Positions 9,271 through 17,564 of a stretch of 64,000 bases of DNA are shown in pieces (positions within the stretch are counted from its first letter, which is position 1; each line of letters begins with the position of its first letter). The notes under the pieces are model-generated. The model saw only the letters and a program-made list of their open reading frames with translations. It was not told the origin of the DNA and did not search any database. This DNA is from Porphyromonas uenonis 60-3 (GTDB lineage Bacteria > Bacteroidota > Bacteroidia > Bacteroidales > Porphyromonadaceae): contig NZ_ACLR01000170.1 in NCBI RefSeq assembly GCF_000174775.1, positions 28,555 through 92,554 of the forward strand, written 5' to 3'. The position numbers were made by a program, and so were the translations under genes.

Positions 9271-9498
9271 ATGGCAAAATTTAGAGGAGCAATCGTAGTC
9301 AACGAGCAGCGCTGCAAGGGGTGCAACCTCTGCGTTGTAGCATGCCCTACTACGAGTATCTCGCTTCACCCTGATGAGGTGAACGATAAGGGGTATCACT
9401 ACTGCTACATGAGTAGCCCCGAAACGTGCATTGGCTGCGCAAACTGTGGCGTGGTTTGTCCCGACGGTTGTATCAGCGTCTATAAAGTAACCCTTTAA
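9271..9498 (+). CDS. 2-oxoacid:ferredoxin oxidoreductase, ferredoxin (delta) subunit
   Basis: A 75-residue protein with two 4Fe-4S motifs, CKGCNLCVVACP and CIGCANCGVVCP, each of the CxxCxxCxxxCP type. It accepts electrons from the TPP-bound catalytic subunits that follow and passes them to free ferredoxin. I chose the ATG at 9271 (MAKFRGAIVVNEQ), which begins at the conserved part. A TTG at 9202 would add 23 residues without similarity to the family. It lies 14 bp before the alpha subunit, so the four genes form one operon in the order delta, alpha, beta, gamma. Confidence 0.9.
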   Translation: MAKFRGAIVVNEQRCKGCNLCVVACPTTSISLHPDEVNDKGYHYCYMSSPETCIGCANCGVVCPDGCISVYKVTL

Positions 9499-9512
9499 TC
9501 CTAATAGCTATC

Positions 9513-10592
9513 ATGGCAGAAGTAAAACTGATGAAGGGCAACGAGGCCCTGGCACACTCGGCAATCCTCAACGGACTGGATGGCTATTTCGGATATCCTA
9601 TCACACCTCAGTCTGAGGTCCTCGAGACTCTTATGTCGCTACGCCCCTGGGAGAAGACTGGCATGGTCGTCCTACAGGCTGAGAGCGAGGTCTCTTCTAT
9701 TAACATGGTATACGGAGGTGCTGGCGCTGGTAAGCGTGTTATGACCTCCTCCTCTAGCCCTGGTATCAGCCTTATGGCTGAGGGTATCAGCTACATCGCT
9801 GGTGCTGAGCTACCTACTCTGATTGTCAACGTCATGCGTGGTGGCCCTGGTCTAGGTACGATCCAGCCAAGTCAGGCTGACTACTTCCAGACCACTAAGG
9901 GTGGTGGTCACGGTGACTACCGCCTCATCGTACTAGCTCCTTACTCTGTACAGGAGATGGTAGACTTCGTAGGTCTCGGTATGGATCTAGCATTTAAGTA
10001 TCGCAACCCCGTCATGATGCTTAGCGATGGTATCATCGGACAGATGATGGAGAAGGTGGTACTACCCGATCAGAAGCCTCGTCACACCGATGAGGAGATC
10101 GCTGCTAGTTGCCCCTGGGCTACTACGGGTCATACACCTGACAAGCGTGCTATCATCACTTCTCTCGAGCTAGACTCAGCTGTGATGGAGCAAAACAACC
10201 TACGCTTCCAGGAGAAGTATCGCAAGATCGAGGAGAACGAGATCCGCTACGAGGAGACGATGACGGAGGATGCTGACTACGTACTCGTAGCTTTTGGCTC
10301 TTCTGCACGTATCTGTCAGAAGGTCGTTCAGGTGGCTCGCCAAGAGGGTCTCAAAGTAGGTCTCGTACGTCCTATCACGCTATGGCCTTATCCATACGAG
10401 GTGATTTCCAAGCTCGCTGAGCGTGGTGTCAAGGGCTTCCTCTCTGTCGAGCTCAACGCTGGTCAGATGGTCGAGGATGTCAGACTAGCCGTCAACGGCC
10501 GTTGCCCTGTAGAGCACTTCGGACGTATGGGTGGTATGCTATTCTCTCCAGATGAGGTCCTCAACGCTCTGCGTACGAAGCTCGTCAAGTAA
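9513..10592 (+). CDS. vorB: 2-oxoacid:ferredoxin oxidoreductase, alpha subunit
   Basis: A 359-residue subunit of the family annotated as 3-methyl-2-oxobutanoate (VorB) or 2-oxoglutarate (KorA) oxidoreductase. It starts with the pyrimidine-binding domain (MKGNEALAHSAILNGLDGYF, GYPITPQSE) and has the conserved block TSSSSPGISLMAEGISYIAGAELP at about residues 84-107. A C-terminal transketolase-like domain follows (VALVRP-like GLVRPITLWPYP). With the beta subunit it binds TPP and CoA and oxidatively decarboxylates a 2-oxoacid to acyl-CoA, an anaerobic counterpart of 2-oxoacid dehydrogenases. Whether the substrate is branched-chain 2-oxoacid or 2-oxoglutarate cannot be told from sequence. Confidence 0.88.
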   Translation: MAEVKLMKGNEALAHSAILNGLDGYFGYPITPQSEVLETLMSLRPWEKTGMVVLQAESEVSSINMVYGGAGAGKRVMTSSSSPGISLMAEGISYIAGAELPTLIVNVMRGGPGLGTIQPSQADYFQTTKGGGHGDYRLIVLAPYSVQEMVDFVGLGMDLAFKYRNPVMMLSDGIIGQMMEKVVLPDQKPRHTDEEIAASCPWATTGHTPDKRAIITSLELDSAVMEQNNLRFQEKYRKIEENEIRYEETMTEDADYVLVAFGSSARICQKVVQVARQEGLKVGLVRPITLWPYPYEVISKLAERGVKGFLSVELNAGQMVEDVRLAVNGRCPVEHFGRMGGMLFSPDEVLNALRTKLVK

Positions 10593-10634
10593 GCTTACCC
10601 TCTTATCAATAACCAGTAATAGACAACGAATATC

Positions 10635-11438
10635 ATGGATATAAAGGATATAACCAAACCAGAGAACTTGGTATATCAGAAGCCAAGTCTGCTCAATAAT
10701 AATACGATGCACTACTGCCCTGGCTGTAGCCACGGTGTCGTGCACAAGCTGGTTGCAGAGGTCCTCGAGGAGATGGGCATGGGCGACCAGGCCGTCGGTA
10801 TAGCTCCTGTGGGCTGCTCCGTCTTCGCATACAACTATATAGACATTGACTGGCAGGAGGCTGCTCATGGACGTGCGCCCGCTGTCGCTACTGCTATCAA
10901 GCGTCTCTATCCTAATAAGCTCGTCTTCACCTATCAGGGTGATGGTGACCTAGCTGCTATCGGTACCGCTGAGACGATCCACGCTGCAAACCGTGGTGAG
11001 AACATCGTCATCATCTTCATCAACAACGGTATCTATGGTATGACTGGTGGTCAGATGGCTCCTACCACACTACTCGGTATGAAGACTGTCACCTGCCCTG
11101 ATGGTCGTACACCTGAGCTCAACGGCTACCCACTCGTCATCTCTAAGATCCTCTCTGAGCTAGACGGTACTTGCTACGTCACACGTCAGAGTGTACACAC
11201 GGCTGGTGCTGTTCGCAAGGCTAAGAAGGCGCTACGCAAGGCTTTTGAGAACTCACTCGCAGGCAAGGGTACCAGCGTCGTTGAGTTTGTCTCAACCTGC
11301 AATACGGGCTGGAAGATGACTCCTGCTAAGGCTAATGAGTGGATGTCGAAGTTTATGGTCGACAAGTACGCTCTCGGTGACATCAAGGATGTCGAGTCTA
11401 AGGGTAGCAACGACGAGGTGGTTACAATGAAAATCTAA
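10635..11438 (+). CDS. 2-oxoacid:ferredoxin oxidoreductase, beta (TPP) subunit
   Basis: A 267-residue TPP-binding subunit. CPGCSHG near the N-terminus supplies Cys ligands typical of the family. GIAPVGCSVF and GDGDLAAIGTAETIHAANR form the TPP/Mg2+ site (GDGD...), followed by INNGIYGMTGGQMAPTT, a near-invariant block of KorB/VorA proteins. It catalyses decarboxylation together with the alpha subunit encoded 42 bp upstream. The gamma subunit gene follows after 19 bp. Confidence 0.9.
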   Translation: MDIKDITKPENLVYQKPSLLNNNTMHYCPGCSHGVVHKLVAEVLEEMGMGDQAVGIAPVGCSVFAYNYIDIDWQEAAHGRAPAVATAIKRLYPNKLVFTYQGDGDLAAIGTAETIHAANRGENIVIIFINNGIYGMTGGQMAPTTLLGMKTVTCPDGRTPELNGYPLVISKILSELDGTCYVTRQSVHTAGAVRKAKKALRKAFENSLAGKGTSVVEFVSTCNTGWKMTPAKANEWMSKFMVDKYALGDIKDVESKGSNDEVVTMKI

Positions 11439-11457
11439 TCAGACGAAAGGAACAACT

Positions 11458-12003
11458 ATGAATTACGAAATAGTCATATCTGGCTTCGGAGGTCAGGGTG
11501 TACTCTCTATGGGTAAGATCATTGCTTACTCTGGTATCATGGAGAATAAGGAGGTATCCTGGATGCCTTCTTACGGACCTGAGCAGCGTGGTGGTACGAG
11601 TAACGTCACGGTCATCGTCAGCGATGAGCCTGTGAGCTCACCCGTTGTCAACGAGTATGATGTCGTCATCGTGCTCAACCAACCATCACTCGACAAGTTC
11701 GGTCCTCGTGTCAAGAAGGGCGGTATCCTGATCTACGACCCAGCTCTCATCCAGCACAAGTCTGATCGCAAGGACATCAACATCTACGAGGTCCCCGCTA
11801 CGGAGCAGAGTATGGAGATGGGTAATGACAAGATCTTCAACATGATCATACTCGGTGGTATGCTTAAGGCCGCTCCTATGCTAAAGCTCGAGAGCATCAT
11901 CGCAGGTCTTAAGAAGTCTCTGCCTGAGCGTCACCACAAGCTGATCCCCCTCAACGAGGAGGCTATTAAGCGCGGTATGAATAGTCTGAGCAAGGTCAAC
12001 TAA
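11458..12003 (+). CDS. 2-oxoacid:ferredoxin oxidoreductase, gamma subunit
   Basis: A 181-residue subunit of the PFOR-gamma family. It opens with the signature ISGFGGQGVLSMGKIIAYSG, followed by MPSYGPEQRGGTSNVTVIVS, which is almost invariant in KorC/VorC. It completes the complex by linking the catalytic and ferredoxin parts. It is the last gene of the operon, with a strong intrinsic terminator 40 bp downstream. Confidence 0.9.
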   Translation: MNYEIVISGFGGQGVLSMGKIIAYSGIMENKEVSWMPSYGPEQRGGTSNVTVIVSDEPVSSPVVNEYDVVIVLNQPSLDKFGPRVKKGGILIYDPALIQHKSDRKDINIYEVPATEQSMEMGNDKIFNMIILGGMLKAAPMLKLESIIAGLKKSLPERHHKLIPLNEEAIKRGMNSLSKVN

Positions 12004-12040
12004 TCTAGGGAGACCCGCACACACTATATAATATAATGTC

Positions 12041-12083
12041 AAGGCGTCCGCCGATCTACTCGTTAGATTGACGGACGCCTTTC
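12041..12083 (+). terminator. Intrinsic terminator of the oxidoreductase operon
   Basis: Stem AAGGCGTCCG pairs with CGGACGCCTT around a loop with a small inner stem, then TTCTCTTTTC. The spacing after the gamma subunit stop (40 bp) and the T-run fit a rho-independent terminator. Confidence 0.8.
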
Positions 12084-12120
12084 TCTTTTCGGCTAAAGCG
12101 TTCGTTTCCTTATAAAAGAG

Positions 12121-12128
12121 TACCTTTG
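12121..12128 (+). promoter_or_regulatory. -7 box of topA
   Basis: TACCTTTG matches TAnnTTTG. It lies between the upstream terminator and the topA start at 12172, giving a leader of about 37 nt. Confidence 0.65.
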
Positions 12129-12171
12129 CACCGATTGAGACTGAGGCAACGGTCTCAGATAGCGTGAGAAT

Positions 12172-14625
12172 ATGGCAAAGCAGAAGAACTTAGTAATAGT
12201 AGAGTCCCCCGCAAAGGCGAAGACGATTGGCAAATTCCTCGGAGCTGACTACAAAGTGCTCTCGAGCTATGGACACATACGTGACCTCAAGCCGAGCAGC
12301 TTTAGTGTAGACGTGGAGCACCACTTCGCACCCATCTATGAGATCCCCGCAGATAAGCAGCGTCTCGTATCGGAGCTTCGCAAAGCGGCTAAGGCGAGTG
12401 ACGTCGTCTGGCTCGCATCCGATGAAGACCGCGAGGGAGAGGCGATCGCTTGGCACCTTTATCATGTGCTAGACCTACAGAACAAGGAGACACACCGTAT
12501 CGCATTCCATGAGATTACTAAGAGCGCCATACAGCACGCCATACAGAACCCACGCTCGATCAACGAAAACCTCGTAGATGCTCAGCAGGCGCGCCGTGTC
12601 CTAGATCGTATCGTAGGCTTTGAGCTCTCGCCAGTCCTCTGGCGACGTGTCGGCCCCTCGCTCTCGGCTGGACGTGTGCAGAGCGTAGCCGTGCGTCTCA
12701 TCGTAGAGCGGGAGCGCGAGATACTAGCCTTCCAGCCCGAGACCTCTTTTGCCATCTCATCTCGCCTAGAGACCAAGGGCGGAGAAACCTTTACTGCGAC
12801 ACTCCCTGACAACCTTCCCTCCGAGGAAGCTGCTCGCCAACTCATGCAGCGAGCTATCGATAGTCAGTCCACCTTTGCTGTGCAGCAGGTTGAGCAGAAG
12901 CCTGGGCGTCGCTCGCCATCGGCACCATTCACCACGAGTACGCTCCAGCAGGAGGCTTCTCGCAAGCTCGGTATGAGCGTTTCCAACACGATGCGTGTGG
13001 CGCAGGCTCTTTACGAGCGAGGTCTCATCACTTACATGCGTACCGACTCGGTCAATCTCTCCAGCCTCGCACTCCATGATGCCGAGACAGTAATCCTAGA
13101 GCAGTGGGGCGCCGACTACTATCAGCGCCGACATTACCACGTTAAGAGCAAAGGAGCGCAGGAGGCGCACGAAGCTATTCGCCCGACCTATCTGCGCAAT
13201 GCCACGATACAAGGGACCAAGCAGGAGCAAGCCCTCTACGATCTCATCCGCAAGCGCACGCTCGCTAGTCAGATGGCCGACGCACGCATTGAGCGGACGA
13301 TCGCGCAGATCGCTTCGCAGGGTGCAGAGCCCGTACGTCTAGAGGCTCGTGGCGAGGTCATCGTCTTCGACGGCTTCATCAGCGCTTACACGGAGAGCCG
13401 TGATGATGAGGAGGATACTAGTAGCAATGAGCTTCCCAAGCTGAAGGCCGGAGACCTGCTACAGCTACGAGAGATAGAGGGGCGCCAATCCTTTACCAAG
13501 CCCAAGCCCCGCTACACCGAAGCATCCCTCGTTCGCAAGATGGAGGAGCTAGGCATCGGTCGCCCGTCTACTTACGCACCGACGATTCAGACGATCCAAA
13601 ACAGAGATTACGTTCGTCGTGGCGAGAGCCAAGGCGAGAGTCGCGCTGTGCTGTACCTCAGCTGGCAGCACAGCGCAGGAAATACAACTATCCAGTCGCA
13701 CCAGCAGAAGGAGCGCTACGGTGGCGACCGTGGACGGCTGGTCCCCACTGATATGGGCATTGTGGTGACCGACTTCCTGACGGAAAACTTTTCCCGTGTC
13801 GTGGACTACAACTTCACGGCCGATGTCGAGGAGCGCTTTGACAAAGTTGCCGAGGGCGAGGCCCAGTGGCAGGATCTGATTGGAACGTTTTACGATAAGT
13901 TCCACCCGATGATCGAGGAGCAAAGCCAGTCAGGTGCCAAGCGCTATACAGGCGAGCGTCTGCTCGGCACCGATCCCGTCAGTGGCAAACCAGTTATCGC
14001 GCGCATCGGTCGCTACGGTCCGATGGTACAGATCGGAGAGGCGCCCGACAATGATCTGCCCGAGGCGGAGCGGGAGCGCTTGAAGCCACGCTTCGCCAGT
14101 ATCCCCAGCAATCTGCTCATAGAGACCATCACGCTAGAGGAGGCGCTGAAACTCTTTGATTTGCCTCGCACGGTCGGTGAGTTTGAGGGAGGTGACGTAG
14201 TCGCTGCCGTAGGTCGCTTCGGCCCTTATCTACGGCACAAAGGAGCCTTCACCTCAATCCCCAAGAGCAGTGGCCTGACGCCCGAGGAGATAACGCTCCA
14301 GGAGGCGATTGAGCTGATTGAGGAGAAGCGTCGCAAGGACGCTGCCAGTCTGCTCAAGAGCTTCCCCGAGGACCCCGACATTGCAATCCGTGACGGACGC
14401 TGGGGCGCTTACATCAAGGCGGGCAAGAAGAACTACAAGCTCACCAAGGAGCAGAAAGCTGACCCCACGAAGCTGACATACGCCGAGGTCGTCGCCATCA
14501 TCGCTGAGCAAGACAAAGAGACCCCGAAGAAGGGACGTACCACGACGAAGAAGACTACAACGAAGAAGGCGACTACCACTGCCAAGAAGGCGGCGCCTAA
14601 GCGTAGTGCAGCCTCTAAGTCTTGA
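12172..14625 (+). CDS. topA: DNA topoisomerase I (type IA)
   Basis: An 817-residue enzyme that relaxes negative supercoils by single-strand passage. The TOPRIM domain begins at once (NLVIVESPAKAKTIGKFLG) and holds the acidic DEDREGEAIAWH at about 84-95. The catalytic tyrosine lies in GLITYMRTDSVNLS (Tyr about 288). The C-terminal zinc ribbons of E. coli TopA are replaced by repeated topoisomerase C-terminal units (RFGPYLRHKG, GRWGAYIKAGKKNYKL) and a Lys/Thr/Ala-rich basic tail. I see no cysteine in the whole protein. The tail probably binds DNA without zinc. Confidence 0.96.
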   Translation: MAKQKNLVIVESPAKAKTIGKFLGADYKVLSSYGHIRDLKPSSFSVDVEHHFAPIYEIPADKQRLVSELRKAAKASDVVWLASDEDREGEAIAWHLYHVLDLQNKETHRIAFHEITKSAIQHAIQNPRSINENLVDAQQARRVLDRIVGFELSPVLWRRVGPSLSAGRVQSVAVRLIVEREREILAFQPETSFAISSRLETKGGETFTATLPDNLPSEEAARQLMQRAIDSQSTFAVQQVEQKPGRRSPSAPFTTSTLQQEASRKLGMSVSNTMRVAQALYERGLITYMRTDSVNLSSLALHDAETVILEQWGADYYQRRHYHVKSKGAQEAHEAIRPTYLRNATIQGTKQEQALYDLIRKRTLASQMADARIERTIAQIASQGAEPVRLEARGEVIVFDGFISAYTESRDDEEDTSSNELPKLKAGDLLQLREIEGRQSFTKPKPRYTEASLVRKMEELGIGRPSTYAPTIQTIQNRDYVRRGESQGESRAVLYLSWQHSAGNTTIQSHQQKERYGGDRGRLVPTDMGIVVTDFLTENFSRVVDYNFTADVEERFDKVAEGEAQWQDLIGTFYDKFHPMIEEQSQSGAKRYTGERLLGTDPVSGKPVIARIGRYGPMVQIGEAPDNDLPEAERERLKPRFASIPSNLLIETITLEEALKLFDLPRTVGEFEGGDVVAAVGRFGPYLRHKGAFTSIPKSSGLTPEEITLQEAIELIEEKRRKDAASLLKSFPEDPDIAIRDGRWGAYIKAGKKNYKLTKEQKADPTKLTYAEVVAIIAEQDKETPKKGRTTTKKTTTKKATTTAKKAAPKRSAASKS

Positions 14626-14647
14626 TAGCTCCCCACCCTCAAAAGCC

Positions 14648-15436
14648 ATGGAGGCTCCCATACAGCGTGTATTCCTCGAGGTAGCTTACGACGGCACCAA
14701 CTACTGTGGCTGGCAGGTACAGCCCCGTGGTGTTTCGGTGCAGTCTGAGCTAGAGCGCGCCCTGTCCATGCTCTTTCGCCAGCCGATCTCGGTCACGGGA
14801 GCTGGTCGCACAGACGCTGGGGTGCACGCCTACAGTATGATGGCACATGCCGACCTTCCGATCCCGCACCCACCGCTAGCACAGATACAGAGAGGCTTGT
14901 GTGGCATACTGCGTGGTGGCATATCCGTTCGCTCTGTCACGCCCGTCATCCCGACAGCGCACGCCCGCTTTGACGCTACCTCACGAAGGTATCACTACTA
15001 CATATCGGCTTGTAGCAACCCCTTCTGGGGTGACTACTGCTGGGAGCGACGCACGCTCCCCGATATGGAGCTGATGAACGAAGCTTGTCGCCACTTCATC
15101 GGTGAGCACGACTTCACCTCCTTTAGCAAGTTACACACGCAGACGAAGCACAATCGCTGTACCGTCTACACAGCGCATTGGGAGCAGGTCGAGATGCCTG
15201 GTCTCTGGGATGCGATGCGCTACGAGGTGTGTGCCAATCGCTTCCTCCACGGCATGGTGCGTACGATGGTTGGGACGCTCCTTGAGGTGGGCTACGGACA
15301 GCGCACACCAGACTCTATCGCAGAGCTGATCCAGAGAGAAGACCGCACGCTAGCCGGCTCGGCAGCTCCAGCCCGTGCGCTCTTCTTCGTCGAGGCCACC
15401 TATCCCGACTCGATCTATAGCCTAGATCCTCAGTAA
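14648..15436 (+). CDS. truA: tRNA pseudouridine(38-40) synthase TruA
   Basis: A 262-residue pseudouridine synthase that modifies U38-U40 in the tRNA anticodon arm. The family start is FLEVAYDGTNYCGWQVQP, and the catalytic Asp is in GAGRTDAGVHA. The C-terminal FLHGMVRTMVGTLLEVGYG is conserved. The ATG at 14648 fits the family start. A GTG at 14606 would overlap topA by 20 bp and add unrelated residues. It is 22 bp after topA and probably cotranscribed. Confidence 0.93.
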   Translation: MEAPIQRVFLEVAYDGTNYCGWQVQPRGVSVQSELERALSMLFRQPISVTGAGRTDAGVHAYSMMAHADLPIPHPPLAQIQRGLCGILRGGISVRSVTPVIPTAHARFDATSRRYHYYISACSNPFWGDYCWERRTLPDMELMNEACRHFIGEHDFTSFSKLHTQTKHNRCTVYTAHWEQVEMPGLWDAMRYEVCANRFLHGMVRTMVGTLLEVGYGQRTPDSIAELIQREDRTLAGSAAPARALFFVEATYPDSIYSLDPQ

Positions 15437-15533
15437 GAGCCTCATCGGCTACACACGCTCTCGTCACATTCACTTCCTAAAAACAGCTCTTCAAGGGTTG
15501 TCGTACCTACGGCAACTCCCATGTCGTTTGCGC

Positions 15534-15710
15534 AAATTCCAGTTTCTTCCGCATGAAACTCCAGTTTCTTCCGTATGAAACTCCAGTTTCTTCCGTATGA
15601 AACTCCAGTTTCTCTCGTATGAAACTCCAGTTTCCCCCGTATGAAACTCTAGTTTCACCCATATGAAACTTTAGTGCCAAAGGGGGATGAAACTTTAGTT
15701 TCACTAGGTG
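15534..15710. repeat. 22-bp tandem array, GAAACT-SS-AGTTTC type
   Basis: About eight units with a 22-bp step (consensus AAACTCCAGTTTCTTCCGTATG split at the unit boundary; inner palindrome GAAACT-N2-AGTTTC). The first units are nearly identical and the last two degenerate. The same unit occurs at 56213-56308 and at 63935-64000. Units contain stops in some frames and no RBS, so the array is non-coding. Confidence 0.85.
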
Positions 15711-15790
15711 AAACCAAGGTTTGGCGTGGTTTTGCTCCGACGGCTCAGAGGCATTCGTCGCGTACCGCTCCAACCAAAGGCATAAAGGTC

Positions 15791-15824
15791 AAAACAAAAA
15801 ACGGCCACAAGAGTGACCGTTCTC
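15791..15824 (-). terminator. Intrinsic terminator downstream of tadA
   Basis: The hairpin AACGGCCAC-AAGA-GTGACCGTT (one mismatched pair) is followed on the minus strand by TTTTTTGTTTT. It ends the long minus-strand run whose last gene is tadA (stop at 15966). Confidence 0.65.
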
Positions 15825-15896
15825 CGTTCAATAACTATTTAATTGATGATTCCTACAAGCTACCTCTTGGTCTAGTACACTTATCGGAGTAAGAAT

Positions 15897-15956
15897 ATCA
15901 AGTGCACTTGGAATTTCTCTGTAAATAGGGGCATTTATCAAGTATACTTGAAAATT
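15897..15956. other. Paired palindromic sites, 40 bp apart
   Basis: Two copies of TATCAAGTRYACTTGRAAW lie with palindromic cores CAAGTGCACTTG (15899-15910) and CAAGTATACTTG (15939-15950). Their centres are exactly 40 bp apart. They lie directly after the tadA stop. They could be binding sites of a dimeric regulator or part of the 3' end processing signal. No function can be assigned. Confidence 0.5.
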
Positions 15957-15965
15957 CTGGAGCGG

Positions 15966-16433
15966 TTAGCGAGAGCGGCGCTTGCGCTGGAAGTAGGAGA
16001 CCATCAGTTCGCGGCACTCCTCCTCACAGACACCTCCCATGACGACACTCTTGGGGTGGGGGAGCGTACTGCTGTAGCGCATGTAGCCGCCCTTGGGGTC
16101 AGCAGCGCCATAGACGATACGTCCTATCTGTGTCCATCGCAAGGCACCCATACACATGGGGCAGGGCTCGACGGTCACGTAGAGCGTGCACTGCGGGAGG
16201 TACTTGCCTCCGATGGCTGCAGTGGCCTGCGTGATGGCAAGCATCTCGGCGTGTGCCGTGGGGTCGTTGAGCAGCTCAACTTGATTATGACTCTTTGCTA
16301 AGATGCGTGTGCCGACCGCTATGACAGCTCCGATGGGCACTTCGTCAGCTTCGTAAGCTACGAGAGCCTGCTGGAGGGCTAGCTGCATCATGCGCTCGTC
16401 TAGGAGTGGATCTATGGGAGGGAGCCCAGTCAT
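15966..16433 (-). CDS. tadA: tRNA(adenine34) deaminase TadA
   Basis: A 155-residue zinc deaminase converting A34 to inosine in tRNA-Arg(ACG). The zinc and proton-shuttle motif HAEMLAI and the second zinc motif PCPMCMGAL are both present, with the usual spacing. It is 3 bp after the TlpA-like lipoprotein gene and is the last gene of the minus-strand run starting near 24.5 kb. Confidence 0.93.
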   Translation of the reverse strand: MTGLPPIDPLLDERMMQLALQQALVAYEADEVPIGAVIAVGTRILAKSHNQVELLNDPTAHAEMLAITQATAAIGGKYLPQCTLYVTVEPCPMCMGALRWTQIGRIVYGAADPKGGYMRYSSTLPHPKSVVMGGVCEEECRELMVSYFQRKRRSR

Positions 16434-16436
16434 ACC

Positions 16437-17546
16437 TTAGCGATGATAGATTGACTCGAGCGTGTCGAAGAGCTCGGCACCACGTAGGGAGCGTGCGGAG
16501 ATTGTCCCGTCGGGCGCTATCAGCATGATCTCGGGGATGCTATAGATCCCGTAAGTGATGGATGTATGGGCGGTAGGCTCATAGAGTTGTGGCCACTGGA
16601 GCTGGTACTCGGACTGTAGCATCTTTAGATTGTACCGATCGTCCCAGAGGAAGATGCCGACCATGTTTAGTCCGCGCTCATGGTAGATTTTGTAAGCTTT
16701 GATCAGGTTAGGCATCTCGTCTAGGCAAGGTTTGCACCAGCCAGCCCAGCAGTGCAGGAGGGTGTAGCAGCCTGGGAGCAACTGCTCGGATAGGGAGGTC
16801 GTATCGCCCTCTAGTGTCTCTAGGGGAAGGTCTATGATGGGGGTGCCAGGAGCAGTACGGTAGAAGTTGTCTACGGTGCTTAGGTAGAGATCTATCTCTT
16901 TATTCTTCAAGACGAGGGGTCCCATATGGCTTCGCACGAAAGGCGCCGTCTCGAGGAGGCTCTCATAGTTGATCGTCAGGAGCATTACCGAGGCGATGAT
17001 TCCGACGGGGTCGTTGGGGTGGCGCAGGCAGTAGTCTTTAGCCAGTGCGGTGTAGTTGTCGATAGCGGACTTAAAGCCTTGATCGAAGGCGTCATAGAGC
17101 GCACTGTCGGGCGGTACGTTGGCCAGCTTTCGCTTGAAGTCTCCTCCCAAGCTGTCGAGGGAAACGTAGAGGCGGTCGAGCTCTTGATTGAGATAGTCAC
17201 CCTCGATTAGTCTACGCTTGATGAAGTCAATAACGAGTGGCTGTGTCGAGAGGACGATTGGGATAGGTTGCTCTCCAGTTATCTCTAGGTAAGCGATGTC
17301 TTGGCCCATGCTGTCCACATAGTCTCCCTTGAGGTGAAACTCCCCTTTGTACACAAAGCAACTGTCGATGGTTTTACCGTCTAGAGTCAACTTGAGCAAA
17401 GGCGGGTCGGCACCTTCCTGCGCATCGGTGTATCCTGATATGTGGTATCTCTGTTGCTTGTGGCAACTGCAGAGGAGGCTCAGCACAAGGATGAGGAGCA
17501 GGAGGAGTGTCCTAGAGAGGCGTCGCTGTGTGGTGTGAGTAGACAT
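16437..17546 (-). CDS. Thioredoxin-like (TlpA/ResA family) lipoprotein
   Basis: A 369-residue protein with a hydrophobic signal peptide ending in a lipobox (LLCSC, Cys about 28). An N-terminal DUF4369-like beta domain (SGYTDAQEG...LKLTLDGKTIDSCFVYKGEFHLKG) is followed by a helical middle and a C-terminal thioredoxin fold with the active-site CxxC in WAGWCKPCLDEMP (about 270). It is probably anchored in the periplasmic face of a membrane and reduces or isomerises disulfides. This architecture is very common in Bacteroidota and individual substrates are unknown. Confidence 0.82.
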   Translation of the reverse strand: MSTHTTQRRLSRTLLLLLILVLSLLCSCHKQQRYHISGYTDAQEGADPPLLKLTLDGKTIDSCFVYKGEFHLKGDYVDSMGQDIAYLEITGEQPIPIVLSTQPLVIDFIKRRLIEGDYLNQELDRLYVSLDSLGGDFKRKLANVPPDSALYDAFDQGFKSAIDNYTALAKDYCLRHPNDPVGIIASVMLLTINYESLLETAPFVRSHMGPLVLKNKEIDLYLSTVDNFYRTAPGTPIIDLPLETLEGDTTSLSEQLLPGCYTLLHCWAGWCKPCLDEMPNLIKAYKIYHERGLNMVGIFLWDDRYNLKMLQSEYQLQWPQLYEPTAHTSITYGIYSIPEIMLIAPDGTISARSLRGAELFDTLESIYHR

Positions 17547-17564
17547 GAGCGGAGGAAAGGACTA

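Noticed and set aside
15534..15710. CRISPR array
   Set aside because: The units are contiguous with only 7-8 variable bases between palindromes, there are no spacers of normal length and no cas genes in the window.
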